This document shows, one piece after another, positions 46,060-55,840 of a stretch of 56,958 nt of DNA (positions within the stretch are counted from its first letter, which is position 1; each line of letters opens with the position of its first letter). A program made the translations under genes and the position numbers. The notes beneath the pieces were generated by a model. The model was not told the origin of the DNA. It worked only from the letters and a program-made list of their open reading frames with translations, and did no database searches. The stretch covers positions 1-56,958 of the forward strand of contig JAUIIB010000015.1 in NCBI GenBank assembly GCA_030431985.1, written 5' to 3'. Source of the DNA: Gammaproteobacteria bacterium (GTDB lineage Bacteria > Pseudomonadota > Gammaproteobacteria > Burkholderiales > Nitrosomonadaceae).

Positions 46060-46725
46060 GTGACTTCAGGTTTTTTTATTACCGGCACCGATACTGGCAT
46101 TGGCAAAACATTTATTAGTTGTTTATTGTTGCATGCGCTATCGGCGAAGGGAAAATCCGTTGTTGGCATGAAACCAATCGCTGCAGGACAAGATAACGGT
46201 AAGTGGTCGGATGTGGAATTACTGCGTACGGCAGGAAATACGCAGGTTTCGTACAAATTGATGAATCCATATGCATTAGACCTGCCGATTGCGCCTCATA
46301 TTGCGGCTGAACGGCAGGAAATCAAAATTGATTTGGCAGTCATAGATCATGCGTTTCATGCACTTGCAAAAGTCGCCGATTTTGTCATCGTTGAGGGAGT
46401 GGGCGGTTTTTTGGTGCCTGTCAATGAAAATCAAGATACCTCCGATATGGCGCAATTGTTTGGTTTGCCGGTTATTCTAGTAGTTGGTATGCGGTTAGGG
46501 TGCTTGAACCATGCATTGTTAACAGTACAGGCAATTAAGGAGGCTGGTTTACCATTAGCTGGCTGGGTAGCCAATTGTATTGATCCTGAAATTCAGGCGC
46601 TTGAAGAAAATATTGCTGCGTTGCAACATCGGATCGACAGTCCGTTACTGGGGACGATACCTTTTGATAACATACCTGATATGCTTGTATTAAGCCGTCT
46701 GATTAATTTTCCGAACAATATTTAG
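46060..46725 (+). CDS. bioD: Dethiobiotin synthetase
   Basis: BioD closes the ureido ring in biotin synthesis using ATP and CO2. The product, about 221 residues, begins FFITGTDTGIGKTF with the P-loop, has KPIAAGQ and the conserved EGVGGFLVPVNE block in the carboxylate-binding region. A frame extending upstream to 45958 would add about 34 residues not found in BioD; GTG at 46060 gives the usual length. No other bio genes are nearby. It is convergent with nudB. Confidence 0.9.
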   Translation: MTSGFFITGTDTGIGKTFISCLLLHALSAKGKSVVGMKPIAAGQDNGKWSDVELLRTAGNTQVSYKLMNPYALDLPIAPHIAAERQEIKIDLAVIDHAFHALAKVADFVIVEGVGGFLVPVNENQDTSDMAQLFGLPVILVVGMRLGCLNHALLTVQAIKEAGLPLAGWVANCIDPEIQALEENIAALQHRIDSPLLGTIPFDNIPDMLVLSRLINFPNNI

Positions 46726-46761
46726 AGTTGCACGCAAGGATAGGTTACATTCGATAAACAA

Positions 46762-47229
46762 TTAAGTCGACAGCAAGGCGTATGTTTCAATTTCATTTTT
46801 GTGTTGAGGCAGATTACGAATAGCTTCGGCGTTACTCCATGAGAATACTTTGTCAGCAGCTTGACGCCATGGCAGCCAAAGGCTATTAAGATGTTCTTCA
46901 GGCGTAACTTGAATAGGCTCTCTATCGGACAAGCAAAGACTGAAAACATGCTCGGTATTATGGGTGGTGTCTGGGGCATATCGCCAGCGCCATTCTTGGA
47001 AAATTTCATATCGGTTGTGCATTTTCCAATCTGAAAGGCGGCAATTGAGCGGTTCCAAGCCTGTTTCCTCAGTAATTTCGCGTAGTGCTGTTTGTTGAAG
47101 CGTTTCGCCGGGCTGTTGACTTCCTGTTACCGACTGCCAATAGCCGGGATGATCCGTACGCTCTAGCAACAATACATCCAAATCTGATGTGTGAATGATA
47201 ACCAGGACGGAAACGGGCAGTTTATACAT
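46762..47229 (-). CDS. nudB: Dihydroneopterin triphosphate diphosphatase (Nudix)
   Basis: The 155-residue product carries the Nudix box GETLQQTALREITEETGLE (about residues 40-58). It also has VLVIIHTSDLDVLLLERTDHPGYWQSVTGS, typical of the NudB branch. It removes pyrophosphate from dihydroneopterin triphosphate in folate synthesis. It lies 28 bases downstream of aspS on the same strand, a common aspS-nudB pairing in proteobacteria. Confidence 0.9.
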   Translation of the reverse strand: MYKLPVSVLVIIHTSDLDVLLLERTDHPGYWQSVTGSQQPGETLQQTALREITEETGLEPLNCRLSDWKMHNRYEIFQEWRWRYAPDTTHNTEHVFSLCLSDREPIQVTPEEHLNSLWLPWRQAADKVFSWSNAEAIRNLPQHKNEIETYALLST

Positions 47230-47257
47230 GTCAATGTTAACAATCGGAAAGAGATAG

Positions 47258-49039
47258 CTAATTTTTAGGTTGCTCTGTTTTGCGAAGGCGGATATTTAAT
47301 TCTTTGAGTTGTTTTTCGTCAACTACGCCGGGTGCGTGTGTCAACAGACATTGCGCGCGTTGTGTTTTAGGGAATGCAATAACGTCTCGAATCGATTCGG
47401 AATCTGTCATTAATGTGACAATGCGATCCAGCCCGAATGCAATGCCGCCATGTGGCGGTGCACCGTATTGTAGCGCTTGAAGCAGGAAACCAAATTTTTC
47501 CTGGGCTTCCTCATCTGAAATATTAAGTGCCCGAAAAACTTTTTCCTGAACCTCCTGACGATGGATACGAATAGAGCCACCACCAATTTCAGAGCCGTTT
47601 AGTACCATATCATATGCTTTTGACAGTGCCTGGCCTGGGTTGTCGAGCAATAGATTTTCATGACCGTCAGCAGGAGAAGTGAATGGGTGGTGTAATGCTT
47701 GCCAGCGGTTTTCATCTTCATTCCATTCGAACATTGGAAAATCGATAACCCATGCCGGACGCCAATCAGTCGTGGCGTGACCATGCTGGTGACCGATTTT
47801 GATGCGAAGTGCACCCAGTGCTTCATTAACGATTTTTGCTTTGTCGGCACCAAAGAATATCAAATCGCCGTCTTTTGCACCGGTACGTTCGAGGATAATT
47901 TGAATCGTTTCTTCCGGTAAGAATTTGAGAATCGGGGATTGCAATCCCGCTTGGCCGTCGCTAAGTTTGTTGATTTTGATATAAGCGAGACCTTTAGCGC
48001 CATAGATGCTGACGAATTGTGTGTAATCGTCAATTTCCTTGCGCGTTAGCTGACTGCCGTTTGGTATCAGCAATGCGGCGACACGACCGTTGGGTTTCTC
48101 TGCGGCTTCTTTGAAAACCTTGAACGGTACTGATTTCATAATGTCAGTCAGTTCTGTTAATTCAAGTGCGATGCGCAAATCCGGTTTGTCACTACCATAT
48201 TTATGCATAGCTTCTGCATAGGTTAAACGCGGAAATGGATCGGGCAGATCAATTTTTCCAGCCGATTTGAAAAGGTCGCGAATCATTTCTTCCATCAGTG
48301 CCATGATTTCATCTGCAGATAGAAAAGATGTTTCTATATCTATCTGAGTGAATTCCGGTTGGCGATCGGCGCGTAGATCCTCGTCGCGGAAACAGCGAGC
48401 AATCTGGTAGTAACGGTCAAAACCGGAAATCATCAGAAGCTGCTTAAATAGCTGCGGAGATTGTGGTAGCGCGAAAAATTGATTGGTATTAACGCGTGAC
48501 GGTACTAGGTAGTCGCGGGCGCCTTCCGGTGTTGATTTGGTTAATACCGGTGTTTCAATATCGAGAAAGCCGTGCTGATCAAGAAAAACCCGTGCCGCCA
48601 TGGTGGCCTGATGGCGTAAACGCAGATTTGATTGCATGATTGGTCGTCGCAGATCGAGGTAACGATGTTCCAAACGCACAAATTCGCTGATATGCTCGTC
48701 GTCCATGAGAAACGGTGGTGTTAACGAGGCATTCAGTATTTCCATTATACTGACCAGCACTTCAATTTCACCGCTATACAGCGTTGGATTAATTGTACCC
48801 TCTGGACGTTTTCTCACTTTTCCGGTTATTTTTAGAACATATTCGTTGCGGACTTTCTCTGCAAGTTGAAAAATTTCTTGGTTGTCAGGATCAAAGACAA
48901 TTTGCACCAAACCTTCGCGGTCACGTAAATCAATGAAAATTACACCACCGTGATCGCGGCGGCGATGGACCCAGCCATATAGCGTTATGATTTCATCAAG
49001 ATATTGTGTGTTGATGGCTCCGCAGTAGTTTGTACGCAT
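47258..49039 (-). CDS. aspS: Aspartyl-tRNA synthetase
   Basis: A 593-residue class-II synthetase of the bacterial type. It opens [16 protein letters not shown] with the OB-fold anticodon domain. Motif 1, motif 2 ([20 protein letters not shown]) and the bacterial GAD insertion (about 280-420) are recognisable. Motif 3 appears as [13 protein letters not shown]. The [12 protein letters not shown] late block is present. Whether it is discriminating or also charges tRNA-Asn cannot be judged here. It heads aspS-nudB and is followed upstream by the zinc-ribbon gene. Confidence 0.97.
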   Translation of the reverse strand: MRTNYCGAINTQYLDEIITLYGWVHRRRDHGGVIFIDLRDREGLVQIVFDPDNQEIFQLAEKVRNEYVLKITGKVRKRPEGTINPTLYSGEIEVLVSIMEILNASLTPPFLMDDEHISEFVRLEHRYLDLRRPIMQSNLRLRHQATMAARVFLDQHGFLDIETPVLTKSTPEGARDYLVPSRVNTNQFFALPQSPQLFKQLLMISGFDRYYQIARCFRDEDLRADRQPEFTQIDIETSFLSADEIMALMEEMIRDLFKSAGKIDLPDPFPRLTYAEAMHKYGSDKPDLRIALELTELTDIMKSVPFKVFKEAAEKPNGRVAALLIPNGSQLTRKEIDDYTQFVSIYGAKGLAYIKINKLSDGQAGLQSPILKFLPEETIQIILERTGAKDGDLIFFGADKAKIVNEALGALRIKIGHQHGHATTDWRPAWVIDFPMFEWNEDENRWQALHHPFTSPADGHENLLLDNPGQALSKAYDMVLNGSEIGGGSIRIHRQEVQEKVFRALNISDEEAQEKFGFLLQALQYGAPPHGGIAFGLDRIVTLMTDSESIRDVIAFPKTQRAQCLLTHAPGVVDEKQLKELNIRLRKTEQPKN

Positions 49040-49118
49040 AGTGATTTAGATGGATTAAGCGTGGATGGGTTATGAAAAATGTTAATGTTATGCTGAGAAA
49101 AGTGCCCGTGAACGATAT

Positions 49119-49460
49119 TTAATTTGTCGTCGCAGAAGTTGGCTCTGAGCCGGCTTTTTTGTCAGGCTTTGACGAAGATGTGGTCTCTTTCGCCGATTTC
49201 TTTTCGGTGATGTGTGTCTGATTGTTTGCCGGTTTGGATTGTGCCTCAGGATTTGTTTTTGTTGCAGGTTGAGATGGCTTGTCTTTGAAGTCAGTGACAT
49301 ACCATCCACTACCCTTAAGCTGAAACCCCGCAGCAGATATCAGTTTGTTGTAGTTTTCATTCCCGCAGTCAGGACAGTTCTTGATCGGCGTATCACTCAT
49401 TTTTTGTATATGTTCTTTTTTTACGCCGCATGAATTGCAAAGATATTCATAAATGGGCAT
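49119..49460 (-). CDS. FmdB-type zinc-ribbon protein
   Basis: The product, about 113 residues, begins MPIYEYLCNSCG and has a second pair CPDCG, giving a CxxC...CxxC zinc ribbon of the FmdB/CxxC_CXXC_SSSS family. The tail is long, low-complexity and rich in K, S, P and T. The ATG at 49460 has GGAGG 5 bases upstream and is preferred over an in-frame start five codons earlier. Proteins of this family often precede aspS in proteobacteria; their role is unclear, possibly regulatory. Confidence 0.88.
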   Translation of the reverse strand: MPIYEYLCNSCGVKKEHIQKMSDTPIKNCPDCGNENYNKLISAAGFQLKGSGWYVTDFKDKPSQPATKTNPEAQSKPANNQTHITEKKSAKETTSSSKPDKKAGSEPTSATTN

Positions 49461-49875
49461 GACAGCCTCCAACAATTCAAAGTTAAATAAACTGCTTATT
49501 ATACCTGAACCGTGGCTATATATAGCATGCTAACTTCTTATCCGAAAAAGTTTAGTACCTGATGCATGTGGGTTGTCTATAGGCAGGGCAGTCTTTCACT
49601 TTGGTGAGATGTGGCACTGTGTTTCACCGATATCCTGAACCTATGATGTGTAGACCGTTTGGTAAAATTCTTAATCTTATTCCACCGGCGCGACGATTTA
49701 AATCAATGTTTCGGGTTAAATTACTGTACGAATTAGATAGCTTTTTTTGCCGTTATTCGGTGCATGTATTCAAGTAGAAATTGTTTATAGTCATGGTGAT
49801 AACTGTGAAGCTGTTGCTGGTTGCCTTGCTGTGCAACCCATGAGTTTCCAGCATCATTCACTCTGACTTGACAGT
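49461..49875. other. Intergenic region before the exopolysaccharide operon
   Basis: About 415 bases without a supported gene. A short stem GGTGA...TCACC (about 49600-49627) is visible. A TTGACA at about 49868 is too close to the next ATG to be its -35 box. The operon promoter is probably here but was not located. Confidence 0.5.
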
Positions 49876-51258
49876 ATGCTTATCTTTTTTTCACAACATA
49901 TAACGCCATTATCAGATCAATATGTATCTGATTTTGAGGTTAAACAGTTTCATAATTTTATCGAATGGCAAAATGAAAGAATCAAGCCGTCGGCTTTTGT
50001 TGTTGTAGGAAGTGATGCCGATTATGTTACTTCTATAATTGGCAGCATACGCCGTGATGATCATTATTTTGCATCACTATGTTTTTCGACAGAAACGGCC
50101 AATGATATCAATAACCAGCTTTCAGACGGGTTGTTGCCTGAGCCCGAAAACTTAAAACATGTTATTGCACATTTTACCGATCTAGAAACATCGTTTAAAC
50201 ATACAGATGGACCGCTTTCTTATTTGGATCGCCTCATTAAGTATTTATGGGTACGCCCGGACTTTGTGTTGCAACCCTGCTATGAGTGGCAGCAAGCCAG
50301 ATCTTATTGCTATCCACTCCTGGACGCACTCTCCCTGGGAGAGTTAGAGGCATTCGGCTGGCTCAGAAACCTTGAGAACAGAAAAATACTGGAGTCTGCC
50401 GTACTGGTAGATCGCCAAATGGAATGCAAATTTTGTAGCGCTTCGCACCTGGCTTACATTGATGTATGTCCAAATTGTCATTCAAAGGATATTAATTTAC
50501 AAGCCTCTCTACATTGTTTTACCTGTGGTCACGTCGATGTGCAGGAAAAGTTTATTCAGACCGGTTCATTGGTATGTCCGAATTGTCATACGCAATTGCG
50601 GCATATTGGTAGCGATTACGATAGGCCGATCGAGAATCATCGATGCCAGTCTTGTAATAATGCTTTTATTGATGGTGAGGTAGTGAGTCGGTGCGCCGTC
50701 TGCCGGAAAGAAATGTCCCCGAATGATCTGGTTTCAAACAGAATTTACAGTTGGAAGTTAAGTAATCGTGGCAGAGTGATCGCCGTTCGGGGAATGAGTG
50801 CCGATCTTTCCGCAAGTTTCGATCATATTGATTTTATTTCAGAGGAAATTTTTACATTTAATCTGGATTGGTTCTTGATCATGTCTCGCCGCTATTCGAA
50901 TATTCATTTTAGTTTATTGGGCATTTATTTTGCTAACTTAACCGAGTTGTCCGAGGTCGTCGGACATACCAAGCTGTTTCGTATTCTCGAGGCGTTCTCG
51001 CAGCGGCTTAGGGGGTTGTTGCGTAATACTGATTTAACAACGCGTACTACGGAGAACACAATCTGGCTTTTATTGCCAAATACCGATGAACCGGGCCTCG
51101 AACGAGTGCATGAGCGTGTTGAAGAAAATTTGCAATTATTGCTTGAAGACAGCGATAAAGCGCTGGATTATCGCTTTGTTTCAGCGGCTTCTACTCAGAT
51201 ACCTAAAGAAGAGAATGCCGATCTTTTGCTTGCCCGATTGTATGGGCAGTTAAGGTAA
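49876..51258 (+). CDS. TackOD1-type multi-zinc-ribbon protein with degenerate GGDEF domain
   Basis: The 460-residue product has three regions. Residues 1-175 are a mixed alpha/beta receiver-like part. Residues 184-276 hold six CxxC pairs (C184/187, 198/201, 214/217, 234/237, 257/260, 273/276), like the zinc-ribbon output domain called TackOD1. Residues 330-460 look like a GGDEF diguanylate cyclase fold (GHTKLFRILEAFSQRLRG, then LLRNTDL) but the catalytic signature is TTENTI at about 391-396, so no cyclase activity is expected. It is first in the exopolysaccharide operon, 3 bases before the glycosyltransferase. It likely senses or controls synthesis; ligand unknown. Confidence 0.75.
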   Translation: MLIFFSQHITPLSDQYVSDFEVKQFHNFIEWQNERIKPSAFVVVGSDADYVTSIIGSIRRDDHYFASLCFSTETANDINNQLSDGLLPEPENLKHVIAHFTDLETSFKHTDGPLSYLDRLIKYLWVRPDFVLQPCYEWQQARSYCYPLLDALSLGELEAFGWLRNLENRKILESAVLVDRQMECKFCSASHLAYIDVCPNCHSKDINLQASLHCFTCGHVDVQEKFIQTGSLVCPNCHTQLRHIGSDYDRPIENHRCQSCNNAFIDGEVVSRCAVCRKEMSPNDLVSNRIYSWKLSNRGRVIAVRGMSADLSASFDHIDFISEEIFTFNLDWFLIMSRRYSNIHFSLLGIYFANLTELSEVVGHTKLFRILEAFSQRLRGLLRNTDLTTRTTENTIWLLLPNTDEPGLERVHERVEENLQLLLEDSDKALDYRFVSAASTQIPKEENADLLLARLYGQLR

Positions 51259-51261
51259 AAA

Positions 51262-52590
51262 ATGGAAACGCTGACACAGGCCTGGCAAATATTTTTGTTG
51301 TTCCTGTTTTTCGATAATGATGTGATGCCATTACTGGTTGCTTTTGTACCGTATGTCATTTTTTTTGAACTACCGCTTAATTTTATTGGCTGGATGGGGG
51401 TTTTTCACCATATTTTCCAAGAGACATTTCAGACGCCCTACCGAACTCCTCATTATCCACGTGTAACCTGTGCGATAACCTGTTATGCAGAGGGTAAGGC
51501 TGTGCAAAACACGGTCATTTCATTATTTGAGCAGATATACCCGGGACACATCGAAATCATTGCGATGGTTGATGGCGTGAAACAGAACCGGAAAACTTTC
51601 GAGGCTTTAGAAGCGTTGTACCCACGTGCTTCTTATTATTCCGGGCGGTCGTTAATTGTTGTACCCAAAATTCAGCGTGGCGGTCGGGTATCTTCGCTGA
51701 ATGCCGGTTTAAGCCGTTCCAGCGGAGACGTTATTATGGCGCTCGATGCCGACACGTCTTTCGATAATCAGATGGTACAAAAGGCTGCAGCACATTTTAA
51801 TGATGCGAATGTTATTGCTGTTACAGGCCCAATGCGAGTGCGAAATGCCAAAAAAAATATACTGACTTTATTTCAAAGTCTGGAGTATATGCTGAGCTTA
51901 CAAATTGGTAAGCTCGGTTTAGCCGAGTTTAATGTTATCAATAATATCCCGGGTGCATTTGGAATTTTCAGAAAATCTTTCGTGCAACAAATAGGTGGGT
52001 GGAACACGGGTACGGCCGAAGATCTGGATATGACGGTTCGTATCAAGCAATATCAGCGGCGTTACCCGCATTTGAGAGTGAATTTTGAGACAGGTGCGGT
52101 ATCGCACACCGATGTTCCTGAAACATGGAAAGATTTTTTGCACCAGCGGCTACGATGGGATGGCGATCTCTGGCATATCTATGCTAATAAGCACAAAAAG
52201 GGGTTTTCTCCGTCTATTATGGGATGGCGAAACTTGGTGTTCTTGGTTTGGTATGCCCTGTTATTTCAAATTGTCATGCCATTCTCGATCGCGATCTATT
52301 TGGTTTATATCGCGTGCCATCAGCCGCTACCGTTTTTCCTGGCTAATATGATGTTGGTGTACTGTTTTTATCTGTGTCTGGTGATATTCCAGTTTTCATT
52401 ATATCTCTTACTTATCTCAGATCGAAAAAGTCAGGATTGCGGTGTACTGGTAATTTTGCCGGTTTATCCATTGTTTCAGTTTATGGTGCGCCTCTGGAAT
52501 GCGGTCGCTTTGGTGAATGAAATCGTCAATAAGGGACATCTCGATTCCGCCATGGCGCCTTATTGGGTGCTTCGGAAAGGTAGAAGGTAA
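51262..52590 (+). CDS. Processive family-2 glycosyltransferase (polysaccharide synthase)
   Basis: A 442-residue membrane protein with a helix before and several after a cytoplasmic GT2 catalytic domain. Residues for processive synthesis are present: D104 (MVDG), D162-A-D164, A-E253-D254-L-D and the QxxRW motif Q295-R-L-R-W299. These are shared by cellulose, hyaluronan and poly-GlcNAc synthases. No PilZ domain follows, unlike BcsA. It is followed 1 base later by the TolC-hydrolase fusion gene. The sugar is not predictable from sequence; the neighbouring GDP-mannose enzyme hints at mannose-derived units. Confidence 0.87.
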   Translation: METLTQAWQIFLLFLFFDNDVMPLLVAFVPYVIFFELPLNFIGWMGVFHHIFQETFQTPYRTPHYPRVTCAITCYAEGKAVQNTVISLFEQIYPGHIEIIAMVDGVKQNRKTFEALEALYPRASYYSGRSLIVVPKIQRGGRVSSLNAGLSRSSGDVIMALDADTSFDNQMVQKAAAHFNDANVIAVTGPMRVRNAKKNILTLFQSLEYMLSLQIGKLGLAEFNVINNIPGAFGIFRKSFVQQIGGWNTGTAEDLDMTVRIKQYQRRYPHLRVNFETGAVSHTDVPETWKDFLHQRLRWDGDLWHIYANKHKKGFSPSIMGWRNLVFLVWYALLFQIVMPFSIAIYLVYIACHQPLPFFLANMMLVYCFYLCLVIFQFSLYLLLISDRKSQDCGVLVILPVYPLFQFMVRLWNAVALVNEIVNKGHLDSAMAPYWVLRKGRR

Positions 52591-52591
52591 C

Positions 52592-54775
52592 ATGTTTCGC
52601 ACGACGTTACAGTTGTTATTGATGCTGACCGCTTTAGGTTTGCATGCCGAAGAAAAGCCGTTGGAAGTATTCTACGGGCAACTGGATCAGGCGGTTGCGG
52701 TACTTAAATCTCAAGCCGATCGTGACGCGCAGCAAGCGCACTTGATGGCGAGTGAGGCCCAGAAAGGATTGGAATTATTCGGTAATTTTTCTGCAGGGTA
52801 TCAAAAAAGCCCGTTTGCAAAAGAACCGTTCGGCCGTTTTTTTAATCCATTGGCACGAATCGGTATACGTTACCCGTTATTGGGCAGTGCTGAGCAGCAG
52901 CAGCGTACTATAAATGATGCTTCAACTCAGGTTGAAATTGAAGACATCCGTCTGGATTGGAGTAAACGTCTGGCGTTATTGTTTATGGAAGAGAATTATG
53001 CGGCTTACTGGAGTGCGCAAAATTTACTAACGCTGAATCAGCTCTATCTCCAGTTGCGTGCAAACGGGGTTGAAAAGAAATTGCTTGAACGTCGTGAAGC
53101 TGGCTTACTTTTAGCGTCCGACTATTACGAATTTATTTCTGCCTTTGAACAAGCCGAACGTTCAACCATCGAGTTTGAAAGTAATTTGAAGCTGGCGCTA
53201 AAACGATTGTCGCATTTGACTAACCAAGCCGTTGCGCCATTTAGTGCCATCAAACCTCATCTGGCGGAAATCGAACACCACGCGTCCGTAAATATTGAAC
53301 AACTGGATCTCGCGATTTTGCAGGCGCGTATCGATAATCTTCAGCATACTCGGGAAACGGAAAAGTGGCAGGGAATCGATTCAGATATTTCCGCGACGGT
53401 TTTTGGAGGGCCTGCAATTCCGCATCCATCTCCGGATGGGATGCAATTCGGCTATGGTGGAGCGGTGGGATTAAATATTCGCATGCCGCTAGGGATTATC
53501 GAATACCGAAAACAAGAGCGGTCTCGTGTAAACAGTCAGCTACACAGCCTTCATGTTGAGTACAGACAACGTGATCAGGAATTGAGCCTTGAATTTGATG
53601 CGTTGCTAGGTCAGTACCATCGGATGACGCAGCAGATAAATTTTCAACATACACGCCTGAATGCTGCACGAGAATCTGTCCGCGAAAGGTACTTGCGTTT
53701 GCAACACCTGGATGGAGATGTTTTAGAGAAATATTTACAGGCTGTTAATCAGTACTACCGTTCTGCTGTTGAGTTACTTGAAACGGTAACCGAGCACTGG
53801 AAATTTCATATCCGATTAAGGCAGTTTATAACCGTAACAGACAAAACAAGCGAGAATGAGTTTGTAAAATTAAACGTCGAAACGGTTATAAAGCCTTTAA
53901 AACAGGCCAGAGAAAGGCTGTCGAATGAATCTTCGAAGGATCTTAACGGTACAGTTTCAACTCAACTATCAAGCGTATATCCATCTATAAAGCCTGAGTA
54001 TATTTCAACTAAATCAATATATTACGGTGTTTATCTTTGGAATTATGATGAAGTGCGCCGTTACTCTAAGTTCTGGGATCAAAGCCGGTCGCTGGGTATT
54101 AATCGGATATTGCTGTCGCTTAATCACCAAGAAATTAATTCAGTGGCCGCAGACGCGTCTGAGTTGCAAGAAATTATTTCTAAAGCGCATCGCTATGGCA
54201 TCAAAGTTGAGTTGTTGCTTGGAGATCCGGATTGGATACTTCCTGAAAAAAGAGGAGATTTGCTGCAAATTATTGAGTCGTTGCAATACATAGATTTCGA
54301 CGGATTACATCTGGATATTGAGCCTGATCAATTGAAAAGTGATTTATCCAGGGATGCCTTGCAAAAGGCGTTTGTCGAAACAGTAAGCCAAGCAACAGCT
54401 GCATCATTCTGGCCGGTAGGTATCAGTATACATCCGCGTTATCTCAAAACACAGCCGACCTCGTTATGCATACCCTGTGAATTCAGCGAAGCCAACGTCA
54501 GGGAAATTACAGTGATGTACTATTCGATGAATATAGATCGGATTGTAGAGACACTGAAATCAGCAATGCATGAATTTCCGGGTATGGTATTTAGTCTGGC
54601 TCAAAGTGTTGAGCGTGAGCTGGGCCCTGAAAACAGTTATGCGATTAAACCCAAAACCATTTTCAAACAAGCGATGCAAAAGCTTCATCATGCGTTGCAA
54701 TCAGCTAATTTTGGTGGGTTAATCATTCAATCCTGGGAAGAATGGAAGAGCTATCAACATGAAAATTCGCTTTAA
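52592..54775 (+). CDS. TolC-like outer-membrane channel fused to a GH18-like barrel
   Basis: The product, about 727 residues, begins with a signal peptide (FRTTLQLLLMLTALGLHA). Residues about 30-430 have the long-helix heptad pattern and paired repeats of TolC/outer-membrane efflux proteins. From about 490 a different domain begins (IYYGVYLWNYDEVRRYSKFW), with FDGLHLDIEPD at about 569-579. D570 and E577 match the GH18 DGxDxDxE motif, with H573 in place of one aspartate. This suggests a periplasmic glycoside hydrolase domain next to an export channel. The earlier in-frame ATG lies inside the upstream gene; AGAAGG precedes the ATG at 52592. Confidence 0.78.
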   Translation: MFRTTLQLLLMLTALGLHAEEKPLEVFYGQLDQAVAVLKSQADRDAQQAHLMASEAQKGLELFGNFSAGYQKSPFAKEPFGRFFNPLARIGIRYPLLGSAEQQQRTINDASTQVEIEDIRLDWSKRLALLFMEENYAAYWSAQNLLTLNQLYLQLRANGVEKKLLERREAGLLLASDYYEFISAFEQAERSTIEFESNLKLALKRLSHLTNQAVAPFSAIKPHLAEIEHHASVNIEQLDLAILQARIDNLQHTRETEKWQGIDSDISATVFGGPAIPHPSPDGMQFGYGGAVGLNIRMPLGIIEYRKQERSRVNSQLHSLHVEYRQRDQELSLEFDALLGQYHRMTQQINFQHTRLNAARESVRERYLRLQHLDGDVLEKYLQAVNQYYRSAVELLETVTEHWKFHIRLRQFITVTDKTSENEFVKLNVETVIKPLKQARERLSNESSKDLNGTVSTQLSSVYPSIKPEYISTKSIYYGVYLWNYDEVRRYSKFWDQSRSLGINRILLSLNHQEINSVAADASELQEIISKAHRYGIKVELLLGDPDWILPEKRGDLLQIIESLQYIDFDGLHLDIEPDQLKSDLSRDALQKAFVETVSQATAASFWPVGISIHPRYLKTQPTSLCIPCEFSEANVREITVMYYSMNIDRIVETLKSAMHEFPGMVFSLAQSVERELGPENSYAIKPKTIFKQAMQKLHHALQSANFGGLIIQSWEEWKSYQHENSL

Positions 54776-55814
54776 TACTCCGGAAAACAGAAATCCCGAT
54801 TATGACAGTGGTGTGCGTGTACAGTATGGTAAAGGTAAGCGGGCCATAAAACCCTGGCGATGGTATATGATTTTATTTATCGCCAGTGCACCGTTGTTGT
54901 ACCTGATTGGTTTTATACTGTATGAAATTGTTGTTGTAAAAGCCGACGGACGGATAACTGCGCCACAGATTGTCGTGCGTTCGGCCGGTAGTGGTTATAT
55001 TACAGATATTTTGATTAAGCCATTACAAAAAGTTAATACAGGTACAATTTTGGCTCAACTAGAAAATGTGGCATTAAAAGAAAAGTATCGGAGGATACAA
55101 CGTGAAATTGATTTTTTTTCCGAGCAAAAAAATCAATTGAATTTACATACAAAAGAACTCGGCTCACCGCTGGAGCAATTGGCTGCATTTGCTCAGTCAC
55201 AGAAATCGTTTTACTTTGATCGTCTGCATCGGTACGAGTTGCTGTTTAAGCAAGGCGCGGCAACTCAGGCCGAAGTTGCAACGGCGCGTAAACAATATAG
55301 CAGTGCATTAACAAAATTAGTTGAACAGGAAGCGGTAAGCAATGGCGCTCATACAAATGCTGAAATACGGCAGATTGCAACACGCGTTAATCAGCTTGAG
55401 TCTGATCTGGGTGAAGTAGAGTCGCAGCAGCAACAGTTGCGGATTCTGTCGCCAAAAGCTGGCCTGGTCACCGAGATATTCATTCAGCCGGGAGAGTTTC
55501 TGGGGAAAGGGCAACCTGTGTTAAACGTCATGATGACAGGTGATGTTTTTATCAGTGCATTTATTCCTCCAAAATATCAGAACTATGTTGTTGTTGGCGA
55601 AATTGTCACTGTAATTCTGCCGAATGGTGAAAAGGCTAAAGCGAAAATCGTATCGGTGCCGGGTGTTACCTATAAATCGAAGCGGGAGAAGGATAGTCTT
55701 CTGGATACCCCGTACTCGACTATTCTTGCTCACTTAAAATTTGTTGAGCCGGTAAATACACAGCTCGCTGACGGTTTACCTGTTGATATACGGTTTCACC
55801 ATTGGTTCTGGTAA
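54759..55814 (+). CDS. HlyD-type periplasmic adaptor (membrane fusion protein)
   Basis: The 351-residue protein has a short cytoplasmic tail, one membrane helix (about 32-54), a barrel-sandwich domain (APQIVVRSAGSGYITDILI and LRILSPKAGLVTEIFIQPG) and a coiled-coil hairpin in between (about 105-215). Such adaptors link an inner-membrane pump to a TolC-like channel; beside a GT2 synthase it resembles the periplasmic part of Alg44. No PilZ domain is attached. It overlaps the previous gene by 17 bases, so both are co-translated. Confidence 0.85.
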   Translation: MKIRFNTPENRNPDYDSGVRVQYGKGKRAIKPWRWYMILFIASAPLLYLIGFILYEIVVVKADGRITAPQIVVRSAGSGYITDILIKPLQKVNTGTILAQLENVALKEKYRRIQREIDFFSEQKNQLNLHTKELGSPLEQLAAFAQSQKSFYFDRLHRYELLFKQGAATQAEVATARKQYSSALTKLVEQEAVSNGAHTNAEIRQIATRVNQLESDLGEVESQQQQLRILSPKAGLVTEIFIQPGEFLGKGQPVLNVMMTGDVFISAFIPPKYQNYVVVGEIVTVILPNGEKAKAKIVSVPGVTYKSKREKDSLLDTPYSTILAHLKFVEPVNTQLADGLPVDIRFHHWFW

Positions 55815-55822
55815 ATTCAATG

Positions 55823-55834
55823 ATAAGCGCTTAT
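55823..55834. repeat. 12-bp perfect palindrome between convergent genes
   Basis: ATAAGCGCTTAT, in the 26-base gap between the HlyD-type gene and the converging GDP-mannose gene. It is too short for a terminator on its own. Confidence 0.6.
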
Positions 55835-55840
55835 GCCGGT

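Noticed and set aside
49866..49876. TTGACA just before the zinc-ribbon/GGDEF-like gene
   Set aside because: It is about 10 bases from the ATG, so it cannot serve as the -35 of this gene.
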